NCBI GenBank assembly: GCA_033717875.1
Contig: JADDKJ010000007.1
Span: forward strand, 1 to 64,000
DNA: 64,000 bases
Source of the DNA: SBBG01 sp033717875
Lineage (GTDB): Bacteria; Pseudomonadota; Gammaproteobacteria; Ga0077554; Ga007554
Direction of reading: 5' to 3'
Shown: positions 1 through 9,523 of the stretch, one piece after another
Position numbering within the stretch: the first letter of the stretch is position 1
How the letters are laid out: the number at the start of each line of letters is the position of its first letter
Position numbers and translations under genes: made by a program
The notes under the pieces: generated by a model
What the model was told of the DNA's origin: nothing
Databases searched by the model: none
The model's input: the letters and a program-made list of their open reading frames with translations, nothing else

Positions 1-99
1 GAAAACATCCTCGCGACGATTGCCACGCTGGGTGATGTGATGGGGAACATCGGCACAAACGGTTCTGGCAAGGCGGGGCATGAATTCAATCTACCATGA
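1..99 (+). CDS. 3' end of an unidentified ORF (partial)
   Basis: The first frame is open from the window edge to a TGA at 97-99, giving 32 residues that end in GHEFNLP. The start lies outside the window. The fragment is too short to place in a family and shows no recognisable motif. It overlaps the antisense small ORF at 91-216, so only one of the two may be real. Confidence 0.25.
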   Translation, partial: ENILATIATLGDVMGNIGTNGSGKAGHEFNLP

Positions 100-216
100 G
101 ATGGCTTTAAAGGGAAGCGTCCCCTTTATCCTTTTCAACGTAATTTGAGCGCGATTTGTTTGGTAGCCATCAGGTCCACCATAAAACTTAATGCTGTAAC
201 TTGATACTGCAGGCAT
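91..216 (-). CDS. small hypothetical protein, 41 aa
   Basis: An ATG at 216 is preceded by a good GAGGTG ribosome binding site five bases upstream, and the frame runs 41 codons to a TAG at 91-93. The product begins MPAVSSYSIKFYGGPDG and ends KAISW. It has no signal peptide, membrane segment or motif that I recognise. Coding is supported only by the ribosome binding site. It lies downstream of the SLATT-like gene on the same strand and may be a cassette gene or a truncated remnant. Confidence 0.35.
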   Translation of the reverse strand: MPAVSSYSIKFYGGPDGYQTNRAQITLKRIKGTLPFKAISW

Positions 217-391
217 GTGATCACCTCTTTCACTTTCACAAAAAAGGGCTCTGACCCTGAGGTACTCTCCTCGCCCGTTTTGTTCGCCTCCCTCGGCTCC
301 GCCACGGACGCAAGACTCGATACGGGTGGGTGGCTAGCCCTTATCCGGCGTGGTCTTTCACCCCACAAGATGCGCCGAGCTTTGCTCGGCG
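217..391. other. gene-free stretch
   Basis: No supportable gene is seen. Read on the minus strand it contains a GGGTCAGAGCCC run followed by T6, of a kind often found beside transposon relics, and short GC-rich palindromes such as CGCCGAGC/GCTCGGCG at 374-391. Open frames here have no convincing start. Confidence 0.4.
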
Positions 392-451
392 CGATAACGG
401 TAAAGCTCAGGCGCGCCGTTTATTGGCGTCGTCTGGAGCGCGTTGTTGGGC
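392..451 (-). repeat. attC-like imperfect hairpin downstream of the SLATT gene
   Basis: On the minus strand the segment begins with the core site GCCCAAC (445-451, matching RYYYAAC). It folds into an imperfect hairpin whose arms start GCTC and end GAGC, with unpaired extra bases, as in integron attC sites. It ends GTTATCG, which departs from the GTTRRRY consensus. The gene's 3' end lies inside this element, as in gene cassettes. The degenerate right end makes the call tentative. Confidence 0.35.
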
Positions 452-955
452 ACTTGTCTCCATGGGCATAAATAGGCCTATAAGATCTTCTTGATATTTT
501 TCGAAATCTTTGCGTTTCTTGTCTACGAGATCCAGAAGGGTGCGTTCTTCTACTTTCTCCAATCGTTGTAGGGCCGACAAGAAATCTTCTTTAAAGGCGC
601 CGATTCGCACTCCGATTAGGCATGCGTTACGAAATCTCTCGCTTGGTCTAAATATTGAGTTAAGGATCGTAGCAACGGTTAGCAGCAGACTGAGCGGTAA
701 ACTGAGCGATAAAATCGTAGTTTCTAGCCACGTAGTGTCGCCGTCTTTTAGGCCAACAGAAACAGAAAGTAAGGCTGAAACAAGAGGAATCAAGGTGAGC
801 AGAAAAAGGCCTGCCCACTTGTAAAAACGAATTTTTCTCGCTGCGATTTTACCGTTTGTCTCGACTGTATTTGACAACGCTTCTAAAGGATGGCAGTGTT
901 TTTTATATCCCTTTTCCTGAAGGATGCTAATCGCATCAGTTAGCAAGTTTTCCAT
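407..955 (-). CDS. SLATT/DUF4231-like two-helix membrane protein
   Basis: This 182-residue protein has two strongly hydrophobic helices (about residues 46-67 and 80-102), each preceded by charged residues. A long cytoplasmic helical region follows (residues 105-165, rich in Glu/Lys with a coiled-coil character). The layout fits SLATT/DUF4231 proteins, predicted membrane effectors often tied to nucleotide-signalling defence. The ATG has an AAGGAG site eight bases upstream. Codon use is AT-richer than the neighbours, suggesting transfer. Core-site-like GCCCAAC/GTTGGGC sequences on both sides suggest a mobile gene cassette. No sensor or synthase gene is adjacent, so an effector role is inference. 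Confidence 0.5.
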   Translation of the reverse strand: MENLLTDAISILQEKGYKKHCHPLEALSNTVETNGKIAARKIRFYKWAGLFLLTLIPLVSALLSVSVGLKDGDTTWLETTILSLSLPLSLLLTVATILNSIFRPSERFRNACLIGVRIGAFKEDFLSALQRLEKVEERTLLDLVDKKRKDFEKYQEDLIGLFMPMETSAQQRAPDDANKRRA

Positions 956-1214
956 AATCTCGCTCCTTCACTTTTGTATACCGCCCAACGCACAGCCAAA
1001 GGGCGCATCGGCCAGTAAGTTTGCGAGCCTGATACCGTGAAAATATTACCCCAAAACTCGAACAAAACCTCGCTCAGAACCCTTTAAAAGTCGGTAACGC
1101 CCCTCGGCGTTTTTCAAGATAGTTGTCACCGTTTCCTTGATGCAGCCTGAGCTTCTGGGCCCGCTGTTCTTTCCGAGCGCGCCACAGGGTCACTCAGCCG
1201 TCTTTTCCACGGCT
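956..1214. other. intergenic stretch with a core-site-like motif
   Basis: No gene is seen. On the minus strand GTTGGGC (983-989) lies 28 bases before the SLATT gene start and matches the integron core consensus GTTRRRY, but I cannot find the matching left half of an attC site upstream. A short hairpin AACGCC-CCTC-GGCGTT followed by T's at about 1097-1115 could terminate plus-strand transcription. Confidence 0.3.
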
Positions 1215-1442
1215 TTAAACCAACTTCAGCGCATCCTCCAACCCAATCTCTTTGGGCGCCGCCACGCCGAAGCTCTTGGATACTTCAGCGGCCACCGTCT
1301 TCATTGCCGCGAAATAAACTTGTGTTTCGCTGTTTTCCACATGAATCCGAACGAGCATTCCGCCGCGCTTTCCTACGGCGGATTGAACATCATCGACCGA
1401 TTTTTCACCCTTCAAAGTCAACCGCCAGTATTTCGCCGCCAT
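1215..1442 (-). CDS. hypothetical protein, 75 aa
   Basis: The ATG at 1442 follows an AGGTGA ribosome binding site, and the gene begins nine bases after the stop of the upstream 115-aa gene, so the two form an operon. The product is a small soluble alpha/beta-looking protein (begins MAAKYWRLTLKGEKS) without cysteines, signal peptide or membrane segment. I do not recognise the family. It ends in a short acidic helix (IGLEDALKLV). Confidence 0.55.
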   Translation of the reverse strand: MAAKYWRLTLKGEKSVDDVQSAVGKRGGMLVRIHVENSETQVYFAAMKTVAAEVSKSFGVAAPKEIGLEDALKLV

Positions 1443-1451
1443 GGTTTCACC

Positions 1452-1799
1452 TCAGAACGTTGTCGCGCAGCTCCGGCTGCGTCCTTCGATTTCGATGTAT
1501 TCAGCCTGGGCCTGGACGATCTTCATTCCGCTCACGTTCAATTGATAGAACAGGGCTGTGATGCCTGTTTCAAGGAATGACGCGGGATAAATCCAGGAAA
1601 TGGCATCCGGTGGCGGGCGCAGATACAACATGCCCCCGCCGCCCGATGCGGTCGTATAGCAGAGGAGGATTCTTCTGATCAGGACGATGTTCCGGCCCTG
1701 ATTCTGGATGTAGAGATTTGCCGTCGCGCCTGATTTCTGGATGGAAACGACGATGGATTGATACGCCTGAAAGTTGGTTTCGCAAGCATTGCACGTCAT
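1452..1799 (-). CDS. hypothetical protein with N-terminal CxxC, 115 aa
   Basis: The start was set at the ATG at 1799 because GGAGGG lies about seven bases before it; longer frames upstream lack a site. The protein starts MTCNACETNFQAYQ, giving a CxxC pair at residues 3 and 6. Alternating beta-like hydrophobic stretches and a Gly-rich turn (SGGGG) follow. No export signal is seen. It is the first gene of a two-gene operon with the 75-aa gene and lies just outside the inverted-repeat relic. The function is unknown. Confidence 0.5.
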   Translation of the reverse strand: MTCNACETNFQAYQSIVVSIQKSGATANLYIQNQGRNIVLIRRILLCYTTASGGGGMLYLRPPPDAISWIYPASFLETGITALFYQLNVSGMKIVQAQAEYIEIEGRSRSCATTF

Positions 1800-2099
1800 G
1801 TTTGGTTCCCTCCACGCTGCTCTTTTCCGAAAACCGCGATGGCCCGACGTATCCACTTTAACGCACGACAGGGTTCAAGCCTTGAAACAGTACTTTCCAG
1901 TTTGCGTCGGCGATTTCAAGACTTGCCCCGCCCCTGCTTCAATGACCTCTGATCCACTGTATCAGTCAAGATAGTTTTCACTTTTCACGCAAGTTTATCG
2001 TGCGGAATTGTGACGCCGGGTATCCAGTCCTTTTCATCGATGATGCGCTCAATGGCTTTACTATGTTTTTCACGATAACAAATACGGGGCACGGACTCC

Positions 2100-2113
2100 T
2101 TGATCTAAATCAA
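2100..2113. promoter_or_regulatory. FNR/CRP-type palindrome in inverted repeat copy A
   Basis: TTGATCTAAATCAA matches the FNR consensus TTGATN4ATCAA exactly, and its counterpart in copy B also matches exactly with a different spacer. No well-placed gene start follows within the copy, so activity is unproven. Confidence 0.4.
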
Positions 2114-2179
2114 ACAATTCGTAACTTTTTATACCGATTGGCGTTACCGTTAGGACAAAGGAGATAAATTATTTTTAAT

Positions 2180-2335
2180 TCTGGCGTAGAGGCAATAATG
2201 GTGTTGGATGAAGCCGTCGGCTTTGGTGGTCTTTATCGTAGCGGATGCCGTCATCCCAGCACGGGCGTGGTCGGCGTCGTAGGCGAAGGTAGTGGTGGCC
2301 GTGCCTTGGGTTGGTGGCGGTCAGAGATTCTTATG
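2180..2335 (-). pseudogene. Rhs/YD-repeat core remnant (copy A)
   Basis: On the minus strand the broken frames encode pieces such as YDAD and, in another frame, GIRYDK. These match the YD repeat and the following Y-E-K...H-Y...AG segment typical of Rhs core proteins. Several frameshifts separate the pieces and no full gene remains. The better-preserved copy B reads TFTYDADHAR and GIRYEKTTKAGGFIQHHH. Confidence 0.5.
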
Positions 2336-2393
2336 GGGCTATCCCCTCACCCCAACCTTCTCCCCGCTGGGCGGGGAGAGGGTGCGCCCTGCA

Positions 2394-3218
2394 TCACCCG
2401 GCCAGATGAACCCCCTCCGGCACGGCAATTTCCAATGCGATAGGCAGGTGATCGGATATCGCGTGGTTCAGCACCTGGATGTTGCTGACCTTGAGCGAGG
2501 GGGTGACGAGGATGTGGTCGATGTTGCGCAGGGGGCGCCAGCTGGGGAAGGTGTGGAGTTCTTCGAGGGGTTCGCAGAGGTGGGTGCTTTCCAGGAAGGT
2601 GTACATTTCCTCGCTCTGCGGCTGGCAGTTGAGGTCGCCCATCAATACTACATGCTGGTATTGGTTGACGATCTCGCGGATGAAATCCAGTTGCTGGAAG
2701 CGGGCACGTTTGCTGAGGGCGAGATGGGCGAGGAGGACGACCAGCGGGTTGTCGCTATGGCCGTAGCGCACCATCATCAGGCCGCGGCCGGGGATCAGAC
2801 CGGGTAGTTTGTGTTCGATCACTTCGTGCGGCTGGATCCGGCTCAGCAGGCCGTTGCTGTGCTGGGCGAATTTGCCGAGTTTGCGGTTGGTCTGACAGGA
2901 CCAGAAAGGGAAGTGGCCGCGTTTGGCCAGGTATTCCACTTGGTTGATGAAGTAGCTGCGCAGGCTGCCTGCGTCGACCTCCTGCAGCGCCACCACGTCA
3001 TAATCGCTCACCAGATGCGCGATGCGATCCAGGTTGTCGAAGCTGCCGAGGTGCGGCAGTACGTGCTTCCAGCCCTGGGTGAAGTAGTGGTGCGGGCGCG
3101 TCGAGGCCACCGCGGCCTGGATGTTGTAACTGAGCAGGCGCAGCCGGTTCTTCGCCACCGGCTCGTTGCGGTGGTGGGAATGGATGTTGGGATGCGCCCA
3201 ATGGGCAAGGGCATTCAT
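2394..3218 (-). CDS. endonuclease/exonuclease/phosphatase (EEP) family protein
   Basis: This 274-residue protein has the EEP metal-dependent phosphodiesterase motifs in order: LSYNIQAA near residue 28, VVALQEVDAG (metal-binding Glu) near 90, VVLMGDLNCQP near 195, NIDHILVT near 240, and the terminal SDHLPI. The family cleaves nucleic acids or phosphoesters; the substrate here is unknown. The ATG at 3218 overlaps the acetolactate synthase stop (ATGA), so the two are translationally coupled, and the long in-frame extension upstream is a shadow. In related bacteria this gene often sits beside dsbA, as here two genes away. Confidence 0.85.
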   Translation of the reverse strand: MNALAHWAHPNIHSHHRNEPVAKNRLRLLSYNIQAAVASTRPHHYFTQGWKHVLPHLGSFDNLDRIAHLVSDYDVVALQEVDAGSLRSYFINQVEYLAKRGHFPFWSCQTNRKLGKFAQHSNGLLSRIQPHEVIEHKLPGLIPGRGLMMVRYGHSDNPLVVLLAHLALSKRARFQQLDFIREIVNQYQHVVLMGDLNCQPQSEEMYTFLESTHLCEPLEELHTFPSWRPLRNIDHILVTPSLKVSNIQVLNHAISDHLPIALEIAVPEGVHLAG

Positions 3219-4846
3219 AGTTGAAAAATCATTTCCCCGAGTTTTTCGGTGAGTTTGAGGTTTTCGGTGTAATCCACCGGGCAGTCGATGATGCTTACAG
3301 TATTGTCGGCGATGGCGGTTTTCAAGATGGGCAGCAGATCCCCGGCCTTTTCCACGCGATAACCCTTGGCGCCGAACGATTCGGCGTATTTGACGAAATC
3401 CGGGTTGTTGAATTTGACGTGGGCGGCACGCCCATAGGTCTTCATCTGCTTCCATTCGATCAGGCCGTAGCCGCAATCGTTCCAGACCAGGATCACGATC
3501 GGTGTGTTCATGCGCATCGCGGTCTCGATTTCCTGCGAGTTCATCAGGAATCCGGCGTCGCCGGTCACCGCCACGATCTTGCGCTGCGGATAGGCGAGCT
3601 TGGCGGCGATCGCCCCCGGCACGGCGATGCCCATGCTGGCGAAGCCGTTGGAGATGATGCAGGTATTGGGATATTCGCAGCGGAACATGCGCGCCATCCA
3701 CATCTTGTGCGCGCCGACATCGCAAATCACGATGTCCTCCAGGCCCAGCGCGGTGCGCAGATCCCAGATGATCTTCTGCGGTTTGACGGGAAAACCCTCG
3801 TCGGCGCGATGCAGGTTCATTTCCTCGATCAGCGCATCGCGCAACGGACGCAGGCGGTGGCCCTGATGCGGCGCGGCCAGTTCCGCGATGCGGTCGAGCG
3901 TGATGCCGATATCGCCGATCACGCCAACCTCCACCACGTAATGGGCATCCACCTCGGCGGGCGACATGTCGATATGGATGATCTTGCGGTCGCGCGTCGG
4001 GTGCCACAGGTAGGGGTGATATTCGACCAGATCATAGCCGACGCAGATGATCACATCGGCCTGGTCGAAACCAAAATTGGCGTAATCGTGCGCCTGCAAA
4101 CCCGCGCTGCCCAGCGCCATGGGATGCTTGAAGGGCACCACGCCCTTGGCCATGAAGGTGTTGGTGACCGGGATGTTGAGTTTACCGGCAAACGCCGCAA
4201 GCTGCGTGGAGGCTTCGGCGCGGATCACGCCGTTGCCGGCCAGGATGATCGGATTGCGCGCGCTGGAAATGATCTCGGCGGCACGCCGCACCCGATCGGC
4301 GGGCGGCTCGGGCGGCGTGGGATATTGTGCGCGCAGCGGCGTGGCCTCGATGGGCATTTCGGCGAGATTTTCGGGAAACTCGATGAACGACGCGCCGGAT
4401 TTTTCCATTTGCGCCTGCTTGAACGCCTTGCGCACCACCTCGGGGATGGTGTTGGGCGTGAGCAGCCGCGAGGAATATTTGGTGATCGGCTCGAAGATAT
4501 TCTCCAGATCGAGCACCTGGTGAGATTCCTTGTGCAGGCGGTAGGTACCCGCCTGTCCCGCGATCGCCACCACCGGCGCATGATCCATATTGGCGTCCGC
4601 CACGCCGGTGATCAGATTCGTCGCCCCCGGCCCCAAGGTGGACAGACACACCCCGGCGCGCTGCGTCAGACGCCCGTAGACATCGGCCATGAAGGCCGCC
4701 CCCTGCTCGTGGCGGGTGGTGACAAATTTGATCGGGGAATTCAGCAGGGCATCCATCACCGCCAGGTTTTCCTCGCCGGGGATGCCGAAAATGAATTCCA
4801 CGCCTTCGTTTTCCAGGCATTTTATGAATAGTTCGGCGGCTTTCAT
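3215..4846 (-). CDS. acetolactate synthase, catabolic type (large subunit-like)
   Basis: This is a 543-residue TPP-dependent enzyme of the AlsS/IlvB family, which condenses two pyruvates to acetolactate. The N-terminal PYR domain carries the catalytic Glu in RHEQGAAFMADVYGRL (about residue 47). The PP domain has the TPP/Mg motif TGDAGFLMNSQEIETA followed by NDCGYGLIEW. No small regulatory subunit (ilvH) lies next to it, which fits either a stand-alone catabolic enzyme or a related TPP decarboxylase. It is coupled to the EEP gene by an ATGA overlap. Substrate specificity cannot be fixed from sequence. Confidence 0.8.
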   Translation of the reverse strand: MKAAELFIKCLENEGVEFIFGIPGEENLAVMDALLNSPIKFVTTRHEQGAAFMADVYGRLTQRAGVCLSTLGPGATNLITGVADANMDHAPVVAIAGQAGTYRLHKESHQVLDLENIFEPITKYSSRLLTPNTIPEVVRKAFKQAQMEKSGASFIEFPENLAEMPIEATPLRAQYPTPPEPPADRVRRAAEIISSARNPIILAGNGVIRAEASTQLAAFAGKLNIPVTNTFMAKGVVPFKHPMALGSAGLQAHDYANFGFDQADVIICVGYDLVEYHPYLWHPTRDRKIIHIDMSPAEVDAHYVVEVGVIGDIGITLDRIAELAAPHQGHRLRPLRDALIEEMNLHRADEGFPVKPQKIIWDLRTALGLEDIVICDVGAHKMWMARMFRCEYPNTCIISNGFASMGIAVPGAIAAKLAYPQRKIVAVTGDAGFLMNSQEIETAMRMNTPIVILVWNDCGYGLIEWKQMKTYGRAAHVKFNNPDFVKYAESFGAKGYRVEKAGDLLPILKTAIADNTVSIIDCPVDYTENLKLTEKLGEMIFQL

Positions 4847-4867
4847 GTAGGGCTTTCGGTGTTATGG

Positions 4868-4912
4868 TAGGGTGAGCCCTCACCCCAGCCCTCTCCCGCA
4901 GGCGGGAGAGGG
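4868..4912. repeat. REP-like palindrome (CTCTCCCGC/GCGGGAGAG)
   Basis: This is a CCCTCACCCCAGCC run followed by a nine-base palindrome at 4891-4910. Related CTCACCCC plus palindrome elements occur at 2341-2383, 30008-30065 and 37158-37200. It lies between dsbA and the acetolactate synthase gene and could form a hairpin in the shared transcript. Confidence 0.6.
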
Positions 4913-4957
4913 GGGAGTGGTTGCAAGAGATTTGTAAAAGATAGCGGCATTACCCGA

Positions 4958-5584
4958 TCAGTTTTTAGCCACCAGATGATCGACGATCTGCAACATGCGG
5001 TCGTTGAGGCCGCCCGCCATTTGACCATCGACACGGTATTTACCGTTGACCACGATGGACGGTGTGGAGTTGATGCCATAACGCCGCGTCAGCTCCTTGG
5101 CGCGCCGCACCTTGCTGTCCACGGCGAAGGAATTGAACACCTTCTTGAAATCGGCGTTGCTGACGCCATGCTCGGCGAAGAAGGCCGCCATCGACGACTC
5201 ATCCGACAGTCTACGCTTCTGCGAGTGGATGGCGCTGAACAACGGGCCATGGATCTTGTCCACCACACCCAGCGCCTCCGCCGCATAATAAGCCTTGGCG
5301 TAGATCGCCCACTCATCGCGGAAAATCACCGGCAGACGCACGAATTTGACGTTTTCCGGTTTGGTCTTGAGCCAGCGCTCGATAAACGGCTCGAAGCGGT
5401 GGCAATGAGGGCAGGCGTAGGAAAACAACTCCAGCACTTCCACCTTCTCGCCGCTGGCGGTGGGTTGTTCAGGGGTAATCACCTGATAGGCGACACCTTC
5501 CTCGAAGGAGGGGGAAAACAGCCCTGCCGAAGCCACCAACGGCACCATTAGCAGCAGGAGCAACACCTTCTTTACATATCGCAT
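4958..5584 (-). CDS. dsbA: thiol:disulfide interchange protein DsbA
   Basis: DsbA oxidises cysteine pairs in exported proteins in the periplasm. The 208-residue product starts with a signal peptide (MRYVKKVLLLLLMVPLVASA). It carries the active site C58-P-H-C61 in a thioredoxin fold and the cis-proline segment NSTPSIVVNG near residue 170. Length and motifs are normal for the family. It lies divergent from the cyclic-nucleotide-binding gene and near engB and the EEP nuclease, a grouping common in gammaproteobacteria, although the usual cytochrome c4 gene is absent. Confidence 0.93.
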   Translation of the reverse strand: MRYVKKVLLLLLMVPLVASAGLFSPSFEEGVAYQVITPEQPTASGEKVEVLELFSYACPHCHRFEPFIERWLKTKPENVKFVRLPVIFRDEWAIYAKAYYAAEALGVVDKIHGPLFSAIHSQKRRLSDESSMAAFFAEHGVSNADFKKVFNSFAVDSKVRRAKELTRRYGINSTPSIVVNGKYRVDGQMAGGLNDRMLQIVDHLVAKN

Positions 5585-5689
5585 GTAATTTCCTTCCTTA
5601 TTTCATAAAGATAATCTAGCCTATGCAACTTAACAGGGTAAAGCAATACTTGCTATGCTATAGAGTATTCCGGTTCAGGAGCGTTCACC

Positions 5690-6181
5690 ATGTCCCCAAA
5701 AGAAAAGATCAATCTCACCCAATTCCTCAACCAGCAATACCTGTGCGAGTCGCTCACCATCAAGGAGGTGGAAACGCTGCTCGACTACACCGAGCACGTC
5801 AGTTACGAAAAGGATGCCGTGATCGCCAATATCGGCGAGGTCGGCGAGGCGCTGTACTTCGTCGTGAAAGGCGAGGTCGGGCTGCTTCATGACGACGGCA
5901 CCCAGGTGGTCGAGGTTGGACGCATGACCGAGGGCGAGCTGATGGGCGAGATGTCGTTTTTCGATCGCCAGCCGCGTCTGCTGCGCATCGTTGCCACCAC
6001 CGACGACACCCAGCTTCTCAAACTGCCGCGCCGGAAATACCAGCGTCTGCGCGTCGAACATCCTTACATCGCGGTGAATCTGCTGGAACACGCCATCATC
6101 AGTCTGGACCACCTGGTGCGCCGCGTCAGCGAGACGGAGGCCACCCTGTCCCGTTATATCTTCGGCCCGGGCAAAAAGTAA
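5690..6181 (+). CDS. cyclic nucleotide-binding domain protein without DNA-binding domain
   Basis: This 163-residue protein consists almost entirely of a Crp/Fnr-type nucleotide-binding beta-barrel. The segment GEVGEALYFVVKGEVGLL (about residues 48-65) and the phosphate-binding-cassette region GELMGEMSFFDRQPR (about 82-96) are clear. There is no C-terminal helix-turn-helix, so it is unlikely to bind DNA alone. Ligand and partner are unknown. It sits 10 bases before engB on the same strand, so the two are probably co-transcribed. Confidence 0.8.
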   Translation: MSPKEKINLTQFLNQQYLCESLTIKEVETLLDYTEHVSYEKDAVIANIGEVGEALYFVVKGEVGLLHDDGTQVVEVGRMTEGELMGEMSFFDRQPRLLRIVATTDDTQLLKLPRRKYQRLRVEHPYIAVNLLEHAIISLDHLVRRVSETEATLSRYIFGPGKK

Positions 6182-6191
6182 GAATCCTCCG

Positions 6192-6806
6192 GTGGTTTTG
6201 AATCCCCTCTACCGGCGTGCAGCATTCGCCCTGGGCGCGCACGCGCCGTCCCAGTTCCCGCCTGACACCGGCCAGGAAATCGCCTTTGCCGGCCGCTCCA
6301 ATGCCGGTAAATCCAGCGCCATCAACAAGATTACCGGCCAGTCCTCGCTGGCCCGCGTCAGCAAGACACCGGGCCGCACCCAGCAAATCAATTTCTTCAC
6401 CCTGGACGAACAGCGCCGCCTGGTGGATCTACCCGGCTATGGCTATGCCAAAGTGGCGCACGGTATGAGGCAGCATTGGCAACATGTAATGGAGCGCTAT
6501 CTTCGCCATCGCCAGGCATTGAAAGGGCTGGTGATTGTGATGGACATCCGCCATCCCCTCACCGATTTCGACTGGCAAATCCTGGAGCTGTGCCGCAGCG
6601 CCGGCTTACCCGCCCACCTGCTTCTGACCAAGGCCGATAAACTGAGCAAAGGCGCCGCTGCCGCAACCCTGCAACAGGTCCGCCATGCCTTGAACAAAAT
6701 CTATACGGAACAAGGGGCCGCGCCGCCGACCGTGCAGCTCTTTTCGGCGCTTCAGGGAAAGGGCATCGAGGAAGCCCATGCCAAGCTCGACGAGTGGCTG
6801 GGATAA
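6192..6806 (+). CDS. engB: ribosome biogenesis GTPase EngB/YsxC
   Basis: This is an essential-type GTPase that helps assemble the 50S subunit. The 204 residues carry G1 GRSNAGKSS, G3 DLPGYGYA, G4 TKADKL and a terminal SAL (G5), the full set for EngB. The GTG at 6192 gives the usual family N-terminus (VLNPLYRRAAF). The gene follows the cyclic-nucleotide-binding gene and is followed by strong hairpins. Confidence 0.93.
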   Translation: MVLNPLYRRAAFALGAHAPSQFPPDTGQEIAFAGRSNAGKSSAINKITGQSSLARVSKTPGRTQQINFFTLDEQRRLVDLPGYGYAKVAHGMRQHWQHVMERYLRHRQALKGLVIVMDIRHPLTDFDWQILELCRSAGLPAHLLLTKADKLSKGAAAATLQQVRHALNKIYTEQGAAPPTVQLFSALQGKGIEEAHAKLDEWLG

Positions 6807-6811
6807 AAAAA

Positions 6812-6841
6812 CCCCGGTCTCAAAAGGGGGAGAGACCGGGG
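6812..6841. terminator. rho-independent terminator between engB and gyrB
   Basis: A perfect ten-base stem CCCCGGTCTC/GAGACCGGGG has an eight-base loop. The A7 run just before it (6805-6811) becomes a T tract on the minus strand, so it best serves transcription coming from gyrB, and it may be bidirectional. A second hairpin, ACCCGG/CCGGGT, follows at about 6849-6870. Confidence 0.7.
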
Positions 6842-7053
6842 TCAAGAATACCCGGCTTGGGGAAACCGGGTACAGGGGTTGCCGTCCCGGGAGGGGGAGG
6901 GACGGACAAAGTGCAACACAATCGCACTCTTTCAATTAGATGGGGTATTCTTGCAAAAGTTCAAGACGGATTCAAAAAAATGGCGCAGGAAAGCATCGCC
7001 CACCGCGGCGATAAATTTACTTTTTTATAAAAAACAATAAGTTATGTTTCCTT

Positions 7054-9513
<2,460 letters not shown>

Positions 9514-9523
9514 TTATTGAAGT

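Larger units (their letters stand above)
1935..2383 (-). repeat. inverted repeat copy A (pairs with 37158-37606)
   Basis: Read on the minus strand, this stretch matches 37158-37606 closely over about 450 bp. The shared order is a REP-like palindrome (2345-2383), an Rhs/YD-repeat relic, the run TCCTAACGGTAACGCCAATC, an FNR-type palindrome, and a short conserved tail with TTCACTTTTCACGCAAG (2+ strand). Copy A carries an insertion of about 27 bases (around 2045-2075) relative to copy B. The two copies face outward and bracket the origin region. Confidence 0.85.

Noticed and set aside
217..471. 84-codon plus-strand frame near the left edge
   Set aside because: No ribosome binding site, crosses the attC-like element and the SLATT gene end.
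2394..4007. 537-codon frame extending the EEP nuclease into the synthase gene
   Set aside because: Only the part after the ATG at 3218 matches the EEP family; the rest is an off-frame reading of the synthase.
3221..4831. 536-codon frame antisense to acetolactate synthase
   Set aside because: Shadow frame with no family features.
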